Origin: CALXXL01 sp964512385
Lineage (GTDB): Bacteria; Verrucomicrobiota; Lentisphaeria; Victivallales; Victivallaceae
DNA: 11,957 nucleotides
Assembly: GCA_964512385.1 (NCBI GenBank)
Contig: CAZEHZ010000068.1
Location: 1-11,957 of the forward strand
Direction: 5' to 3'
Of the stretch, positions 6,972 through 11,957 are shown piece by piece. Every line of letters begins with the position of its first letter. Positions within the stretch are counted from its first letter, which is position 1. Position numbers and translations under genes: made by a program. The notes under the pieces are model-generated. The model saw nothing but the letters and a program-made list of their open reading frames with translations. It searched no databases and was not told where the DNA came from.

Positions 6972-8558
6972 TTATTTCTCCTTCTTTTCGGCATTCTTCA
7001 GTTTGGCCAAAGCCAAAATACAGGGACGACGGGCAATGATTACAGAAATGTCGTTAGAGGCCAAACGTTTCTGCAATAAGGCTTTATATTCGTCAAAGTT
7101 AATGGTGGTGTCAATAATATCCACATTGTCCACGCCCATCGCTTTTACCACATCCTCCATCACCAAGCGTCCGGCGGCCGGAGTGTGATCCAGCTTGCGG
7201 CCGGTACCCGGATTTTCCTGCATGCCGGTCATGGCGGTAATCGAATTATCCAGAATCATTACCACATGGCCGAACTGCGGCCGGTTATAGCACATTTCCA
7301 CAATGCCGTTAATGCCGGTATGCCAAAAGGTACTGTCGCCGATTACGCTTACTACCTTGCGGGCCTCTGCTTCCGGCAACGTATGGCGCATACCGAGTGC
7401 CACCGTAATGCTGGCCCCCATGCATACGCACGTGTCGATAGCGTTGAACGGCGGCAACACGCCCAGCGTGTAACAGCCGATGTCGCCGGACACAATACAA
7501 CCCAAATCACGCAGACCTTCAAAAGTTTTGCGGTGCGGACAACCGGGGCAGAGTTCCGGCGGCTTGCCCGGAACCGGCGCGGCTTCCGGAGTTACATCGC
7601 CGGACAGAATGCGGCGTACCCGCTTTACATTCAATTCGCCAAACCGATACATCTCCGGCTTGGCAATAATGTCAATACCGTTGGTCAGACAAATTTCGGC
7701 TAAAATCGGGTCGCCTTCTTCCACTACATAGCAATGGTCAAATTTGGCGGCAAAATCCCGCATGGCGTCCACCGGCGGCGGATAACTCATGCCGATTTGC
7801 AATACGGCGGCGTCTGAGCTGGCTTCTATAGCGTGCATTACGCTGATGCCGTTGGCAATAATACCAATTTTACCGTGCTTGTTGCCACGCTCTATTGCCA
7901 TGCTGTTGGAGACTTTTTCCAAGTCATGCAGTTGCTTGCGCAAACGCAAATGGGCTTTACGGGCGTAGGCCGGAATCATTACCTGAGTGGTGCGGTTTTC
8001 GGTAAAACCGGTGTCCGGCCTGGCCTGCTGACGACGGGGGCGGATTACCACGCCCTTGGAGTGGCAGACCCGAGTGGTTACCCGCAACAACACCGGCATG
8101 TGATATTCACGTGCCAGTTCAAACGCTTTTACGGTAAAATCATACGCCTGCTGCGAATCCGCCGGTTCCAGCGTCATCACTCCGGCGGCGGTTGAGTAGC
8201 GGCGGTTGTCCTGTTCATTCTGGCTTGACGCCATGCCGGGGTCGTCGGCGGTAACAATTACCAGACCGCCGGGCAGGGTGATATAGGCCAGCGTAAACAA
8301 CGGGTCGGCCGCCACATTCAAGCCCACATGTTTCATGGTAACAATGGCGTTGCCACGGGCAAAAACCGCCCCGGCACCGACCTCCAAGGCCGTTTTTTCA
8401 TTCGGCGCCCACTCAGCCGAACCGCCCAGCTTTGCTACATTGTCCAGAATTTCCGAAGATGGTGTCCCCGGATAGCCCACGCCCAGATTGAGCCCGGCAT
8501 CCACGGCGGCACGGGCAATCGCCTCATTCCCGCTTAAAAAGAGTTTTTCCATGGTCAT
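6972..8558 (-). CDS. iorA: Indolepyruvate:ferredoxin oxidoreductase alpha subunit, lacking C-terminal ferredoxin domain
   Basis: IorA carries the thiamine-diphosphate site of indolepyruvate:ferredoxin oxidoreductase, acting on products of aromatic amino acid transamination. The N-terminal pyrimidine-binding part shows YPGTPSSEI (29-37), NEKTALEV (53-60) and MKHVGLN (75-81). The C-terminal pyrophosphate-binding part shows CPGCPHR (337-343), GDIGCYTLG (358-366) and the TPP/Mg motif GDSTFWHTG (408-416) to LDNSITAMTG (436-445). The protein stops at 528 residues soon after ARRPC (509-513). The best-known IorA proteins run to about 600-650 and end in a two-[4Fe-4S] ferredoxin domain, which is absent here. 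Cys337, Cys340, Cys362 and Cys513 could still bind the proximal cluster known in related 2-oxoacid oxidoreductases (inference). The start at 8558 is chosen for AAGGA just upstream; a second ATG lies two codons later. It follows the symporter gene by 21 nt. Confidence 0.93.
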   Translation of the reverse strand: MTMEKLFLSGNEAIARAAVDAGLNLGVGYPGTPSSEILDNVAKLGGSAEWAPNEKTALEVGAGAVFARGNAIVTMKHVGLNVAADPLFTLAYITLPGGLVIVTADDPGMASSQNEQDNRRYSTAAGVMTLEPADSQQAYDFTVKAFELAREYHMPVLLRVTTRVCHSKGVVIRPRRQQARPDTGFTENRTTQVMIPAYARKAHLRLRKQLHDLEKVSNSMAIERGNKHGKIGIIANGISVMHAIEASSDAAVLQIGMSYPPPVDAMRDFAAKFDHCYVVEEGDPILAEICLTNGIDIIAKPEMYRFGELNVKRVRRILSGDVTPEAAPVPGKPPELCPGCPHRKTFEGLRDLGCIVSGDIGCYTLGVLPPFNAIDTCVCMGASITVALGMRHTLPEAEARKVVSVIGDSTFWHTGINGIVEMCYNRPQFGHVVMILDNSITAMTGMQENPGTGRKLDHTPAAGRLVMEDVVKAMGVDNVDIIDTTINFDEYKALLQKRLASNDISVIIARRPCILALAKLKNAEKKEK

Positions 8559-8579
8559 GCTTTTCCTTTTATCCGTTAA

Positions 8580-10172
8580 TTATTTATTTAAACTGTTAAA
8601 ACACTGTGTCGTCAGCCGGACGTTTGGTTTGGTCAACAACGACACCACAATCAGAATAATTGCTGACAGCGGCAATGAGTAAACAATCGAGTCCACATAC
8701 GGCCACATCCCCACACTGATCAGTTCAGTTTTGCCAAACAGCATTTTGCAGACACCTAAAGACGCCGACTCACTGCGGTGCAGAAACAACAGACAAAATG
8801 CACTGACGGCGGCTCCGGCAATCATGCTGGCCCAAACTCCGGCCAATGTGGTGCGCCGCCAATACAACGCCGCTGTATACGCCGGCAGAAACGCCGCCGC
8901 GCAGATGCCGAAAAAGATGGCCGTGGCACGGGCTATAAAACTGCCCGGCAGTAAAAATGCCAGCAATACACTGGCAAAAATCGCAAATAAAATACCGAGC
9001 TTGGTAAATAATACCGAATGCCGGGTGGCTTTTAAATTCCCCACAAAGTCATACCCCAGCGACGTGCCGGTAACATGCAGCAAGGCACTTAATGTGGACA
9101 TCGCCGCCGACAATAAAGTTACGGTAAAGATATATACAAACCATTCCGGCAGAGCTTTGGCGATAAAGGTTGGAATGATCAAATCCAAATTCCGGTTCGG
9201 CACCGCTTCCAGCGCCAACTGCCCGTAATTACGGTAAAACCATACGTTGGACAATGCTCCCACCACGTAGGCACCGCCGGCGGTAAGCAGAATGAACATG
9301 GCGCCCACCCAAATGGCCCGGTTCAGTTCCATATCACTTTTTACCGTCATAAACCGCACGGCCAACTGCGGTTGCGCCATGGCACCGATGCCGACCCCCA
9401 GCATTAAGCTGGACACCAGCGTCCACCACCATTGCGAATTGAATCTGGGCATGGCCGTCCAGCCTAAATGCCCTTTACTCTGCAAGTCGGCCGGAACCAG
9501 ATTCGCCATGTCGGTAAGCGCCTGATGCGTGGAGATTACGCCGCCGCAAGTCTGGTACGTTAGCACCAGCAACGCCAGCATCCCCACCACCATTACCGTT
9601 CCCAGCAGCGCATCCACATACATCATACCGCGCAGACCACCGAAAATTACATAAACGGCAATGATTACCGCAAAAATGATTACCGCCGCCGTGTAGTTCA
9701 TCTTCAGCACCTCCTGCATAACTCTGGCGCCGCCGATCAGCACCGCACTGGTGTATACCGGCATGAACAGAAAAATTACCGCCGCTATAAAAATGGCCAC
9801 CCGGCGCGAACCGTAGCGTTTGGCGAGAAATTCAGGAAAGGTTTTGGCCCGCAACTGCTGCCCCATGGCACGGGTCCGGCGGCCGAAACAGCGGAAGCCA
9901 ATGAAAATACCGAATAAAATATTCATAAACGCCAGAAACAGCAACCCCATGCCGTAAGTGGCCGCCACTCCGCCAAAGCCCACAATGGCCGACGTACTGA
10001 TAAAGGCCGACCCATAACTCATGGCCATAATGAACGGATGTATCTGCCGCCCCGCCAATAAATAGTCGCTGGCGTTTTTAGTGTGGCGATAACCCATATA
10101 ACTTAAAAATGCAATAATGCCGATAAATCCGGCCATCACCGTAATCATTAACCATAAACTGCCGCCGGTCAT
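8580..10172 (-). CDS. Sodium:solute symporter (SSS family)
   Basis: This is a secondary transporter of the SSS family (LeuT fold, about 13 membrane helices), taking up a small organic solute with Na+. The 530 residues include SDYLLAGRQIHP (35-46), ISTSAIVGFGG (58-68), TFPEFLAKRYGSR (111-123), the signature-like GGLRGMMYVDALLG (178-191), GAMAQPQLAVRFMTVKS (263-279) and AAMSTLSALLHVTGTSLGYD (356-375). Ser359 and Thr360 fall where the Na2 sodium ligands lie in vSGLT. The region resembles the PanF/acetate/proline group, but the substrate cannot be read from sequence. Its ATG overlaps the stop of the small upstream gene (TAATG, 1 nt), so translation is likely coupled. Location just before iorAB suggests a substrate linked to amino acid or 2-oxoacid breakdown, which is inference. 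Confidence 0.93.
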   Translation of the reverse strand: MTGGSLWLMITVMAGFIGIIAFLSYMGYRHTKNASDYLLAGRQIHPFIMAMSYGSAFISTSAIVGFGGVAATYGMGLLFLAFMNILFGIFIGFRCFGRRTRAMGQQLRAKTFPEFLAKRYGSRRVAIFIAAVIFLFMPVYTSAVLIGGARVMQEVLKMNYTAAVIIFAVIIAVYVIFGGLRGMMYVDALLGTVMVVGMLALLVLTYQTCGGVISTHQALTDMANLVPADLQSKGHLGWTAMPRFNSQWWWTLVSSLMLGVGIGAMAQPQLAVRFMTVKSDMELNRAIWVGAMFILLTAGGAYVVGALSNVWFYRNYGQLALEAVPNRNLDLIIPTFIAKALPEWFVYIFTVTLLSAAMSTLSALLHVTGTSLGYDFVGNLKATRHSVLFTKLGILFAIFASVLLAFLLPGSFIARATAIFFGICAAAFLPAYTAALYWRRTTLAGVWASMIAGAAVSAFCLLFLHRSESASLGVCKMLFGKTELISVGMWPYVDSIVYSLPLSAIILIVVSLLTKPNVRLTTQCFNSLNK

Positions 10173-10339
10173 TATTGCACGCTCCGTTCGTTGTTTGCTT
10201 TAGTGTTTTTAAGCCCTTGCCGGCGAGTGGCAACGGCATATATAACGCAAAATGCCGCCCCGAATATATTGAGCCAGAATGCCGCGGCAACCCAGGCGTC
10301 GCCAAGCCCCAGCATAAAAAATTCAGTTAATGTGTTCAC
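10172..10339 (-). CDS. Symporter small accessory protein (55 aa, GTG start)
   Basis: This is a one-helix membrane protein of the type often encoded directly upstream of SSS transporters and annotated as symporter small accessory protein. I read it from GTG 10339, which has AAGGAAG ending 6 nt upstream; an ATG 8 codons later (10315) has no RBS. A longer reading frame to 10399 would run through the promoter-like region and is not favoured. The peptide has the characteristic MLGLGDAW at 9-16, then a hydrophobic helix to about 37 containing FCVIYA (30-35), then a basic, polar tail (39-55). The symporter start overlaps its stop by 1 nt, which points to a stoichiometric partnership. The biochemical role of such proteins is not known to me; helping assembly or regulating the transporter is speculation. 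Confidence 0.8.
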   Translation of the reverse strand: MNTLTEFFMLGLGDAWVAAAFWLNIFGAAFCVIYAVATRRQGLKNTKANNERSVQ

Positions 10340-10383
10340 CGTAATCTTCCTTATTATTATATTAAATAAATAGACATTGCCGG

Positions 10384-10412
10384 ATAATATAACACACAAA
10401 GCGGTTTTTTAA
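10384..10412 (-). promoter_or_regulatory. Possible sigma70-type promoter for the symporter-ior operon
   Basis: On the - strand, TTAAAA (10412-10407, four of six -35 bases) is separated by 17 nt from TATTAT (10389-10384, five of six -10 bases). This places a start of transcription near 10377 and a leader of about 38 nt before the GTG at 10339. The region lies immediately after the cstA terminator and is AT-rich, as expected for the head of a new unit. AT-rich sequence gives such matches by chance, so support is moderate. Confidence 0.4.
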
Positions 10413-10435
10413 AGTTTTATTTGATAAATAAAAGG

Positions 10436-10462
10436 ATAAAAAAAGTCCGCCGAAGCGGACTT
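10436..10462 (-). terminator. Intrinsic terminator after cstA, UUCG tetraloop
   Basis: Read on the - strand, AAGTCCGC pairs with GCGGACTT (10462-10455 with 10450-10443), an 8-bp perfect stem capped by TTCG closed by C-G, the extra-stable tetraloop. A run of seven T follows the stem core, then ATCC. It begins 17 nt after the cstA stop codon and separates cstA from the symporter operon. Confidence 0.9.
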
Positions 10463-10479
10463 GAAGGAGTTATAGACGA

Positions 10480-11949
10480 TTATTCACCGATATTTTTTGC
10501 CATTATGCGCCCCCGGATATAAACCGCCACCGCCGCCGCCAGCGTTAAAATAGCGGCAAGTTTGTAAGCCGCCGGCAGTTCAAGGCCAAAACCCAACGGC
10601 CCGCCGTGCGCTTTGGAGATCCATAAAATGTAACTGAATACAATAAATGACATAAAACAGCCTGGAGCCAACGCAATCCAATAAAACTTTTTCTGCTTCA
10701 TCAGCCACGCCGTCGCCGCCATTAATGTGGCGGTGGCCAACACCTGATTGCCCCAGGCAAAATAGTTCCATAACTGATTGAAGGTTTGCGCATTGGTGTT
10801 ACTCCAGGCCAGCAACCCGATTACAATGATAATCAACGGCAAACACAATAAAATACGGTTTTTAACCGGTGTCTGGTCTATTTTCAGCATCTCCGCCAAG
10901 CTTAAGCGTAAACTGCGCATGGCGGTGTCGCCGCTGGTTATCGCCAGAATAATAACGGCAATTACGGTTACTTTGCCCCAGCCGTCGCCCAGAAAATAGG
11001 TGGCGATGTTCAATAATACCGTGTTGGCGTTTAACTGCAGATAATGCGGAAACAGGTTATAAATCACCAGACCCGCCGCCGCCCAAATCATGGCAATCAA
11101 GCCTTCCGCCACCATCATGCCGTAGAATGAACTGCGGGCCTGGCGTTCACTGCTCATGGTTCTGGCAATGATTGGCGACTGCGTGGCGTGAAAGCCGGAA
11201 ATAATTCCGCAGGCGATAGTTACAAACAGCAACGGAATAATCGGGTGGCCGTTGGCCGCCGTCCATTTAGCTTTAATAAACGCATCGGATTCCGAAAGCA
11301 GATTCAAGTCCGGCGTCATGTCATACTGCATTACAATCGCCCCCATAATGGCGGCGGTGCCCAGCAACAGCATAAGCCCGAACAACGGATAGATTTTACC
11401 GATGATTTTATCCACCGGAAACAGCGTTGCCGCAATGTAATAGATAAAAACTCCGGCCACCGCTATCCAGAAAAAGTTGCCGTAATCTTTTAACATGCCG
11501 TTAATCAATCCCGCCGGAACGTTAATAAATACCGCCACCACCAGCAACAGAAGAAGACACATGAAAACTGCAAAAAATGAATAAAATGTCCGGCCTAAAT
11601 TTTCTTTAACCAGCGCCGGAAGATTGGCACCGCCGGAGCGTAAAGACATCATGCCGCCCAAAAAGTCGTGAGTGGCTCCGGCGATAATGTTCCCCACCGG
11701 GATAATCAAAAATACAATGCTGCCGAACTTGATGCCGATGATTACCCCGATAACCGGCCCGATTCCGGCAATGTTCAGCAGTTGAATCAGCATATTTTTC
11801 CAGTGCGGCAGTGCCACATAGTCAACGCCGTCATTTTTCAGTTTACACGGTGTCGACCGCCCGTCCGGACGCAGAATCTTTTCTACCAGTCCACCGTAAT
11901 AATAGTAGCCGCCGACCAGCAGAGCCAGCCCCAAAATGAAACTTAACAT
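10480..11949 (-). CDS. cstA: Carbon starvation protein CstA family transporter
   Basis: CstA-family proteins are polytopic inner-membrane transporters; E. coli members take up peptides (CstA) or pyruvate (BtsT). This 489-residue protein is the shorter form, against about 700 for E. coli CstA. Family motifs are present: DGVDYVALPHW (40-50), IAGIGPVIG (60-68), GATHDFLGGMMSLRSGG (91-107), SGFHATQSPIIAR (251-263), SSFYGMMVAEGLIAMIWA (273-290) and SGDTAMRSLRLSLAEML (339-355). About 14 hydrophobic segments are visible. The start MLSFILG is typical, but AAGGG lies only a base or so from the ATG and the window ends 8 nt upstream, so the promoter and any earlier gene are unseen. It ends at its own terminator, so it is expressed separately from the symporter gene downstream. 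Substrate (peptide, pyruvate or amino acid) cannot be fixed from sequence. Confidence 0.95.
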   Translation of the reverse strand: MLSFILGLALLVGGYYYYGGLVEKILRPDGRSTPCKLKNDGVDYVALPHWKNMLIQLLNIAGIGPVIGVIIGIKFGSIVFLIIPVGNIIAGATHDFLGGMMSLRSGGANLPALVKENLGRTFYSFFAVFMCLLLLLVVAVFINVPAGLINGMLKDYGNFFWIAVAGVFIYYIAATLFPVDKIIGKIYPLFGLMLLLGTAAIMGAIVMQYDMTPDLNLLSESDAFIKAKWTAANGHPIIPLLFVTIACGIISGFHATQSPIIARTMSSERQARSSFYGMMVAEGLIAMIWAAAGLVIYNLFPHYLQLNANTVLLNIATYFLGDGWGKVTVIAVIILAITSGDTAMRSLRLSLAEMLKIDQTPVKNRILLCLPLIIIVIGLLAWSNTNAQTFNQLWNYFAWGNQVLATATLMAATAWLMKQKKFYWIALAPGCFMSFIVFSYILWISKAHGGPLGFGLELPAAYKLAAILTLAAAVAVYIRGRIMAKNIGE

Positions 11950-11957
11950 CCCTTGCC

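Noticed and set aside
6960..6980. Frameshift or truncation explaining the short IorA
   Set aside because: The stop is followed after 5 nt by the iorB start with its RBS overlapping the end of iorA, and no Cys-rich remnant is visible in other frames.
7185..7703. A 172-codon open frame opposite iorA on the + strand
   Set aside because: It is a by-product of codon bias in a clear gene on the other strand.
1..11957. CRISPR array, insertion sequence, tRNA, rRNA, toxin-antitoxin or defence genes
   Set aside because: I saw no direct-repeat array, terminal inverted repeats, transposase motifs, cloverleaf sequence or known defence domains. The recurrent CCGGC/GCCGG words follow from codon use.

Overview
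The window reads as ordinary chromosomal DNA of a Gram-negative-type bacterium with peptidoglycan. It has a complete MraY, an outer-membrane-type lipoprotein and a LysM protein. Base composition is close to balanced and the genes are tightly packed. Carbon-starvation-type and sodium/solute transporters, an indolepyruvate:ferredoxin oxidoreductase pair and a small symporter partner suggest an anaerobe that ferments amino acids or peptides. My best guess at lineage is the PVC group (for example Lentisphaerae or Verrucomicrobia), but no marker in the window settles this.

Left block (about 20-3939, all + strand): five closely spaced genes that look like one operon. They are rsmE (16S rRNA m3U1498 methyltransferase), a membrane-anchored protein with a helical-repeat-like region and a LysM domain, a PqiC-like lipoprotein, mraY (lipid I synthesis), and a membrane-anchored chagasin-type (I42) cysteine-peptidase inhibitor. 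A strong hairpin terminator follows at about 3944-3980.

Right block (about 10339-4080, all - strand): a second likely operon. In transcription order it holds a 55-residue symporter accessory protein (GTG start), a sodium:solute symporter overlapping it by 1 nt, iorA, iorB, a rhomboid membrane protein, queA (queuosine tRNA modification) and a small protein that may have a PH-like fold. Upstream of it lies the separately terminated gene cstA (11949-10480, - strand), whose UUCG-capped terminator sits just before the promoter region of the symporter operon.

The functional theme of the right block is uptake of small organic nutrients (CstA, symporter) and oxidative decarboxylation of aryl-pyruvates (IorAB), with housekeeping genes riding downstream. 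The theme of the left block is envelope biogenesis. I found no mobile element, CRISPR array, tRNA, rRNA or recognisable defence system. The points most worth a second look are the short IorA without its C-terminal ferredoxin domain paired with a short IorB, the symporter-small protein-IorAB linkage, and the I42 inhibitor placed 3 nt behind mraY.
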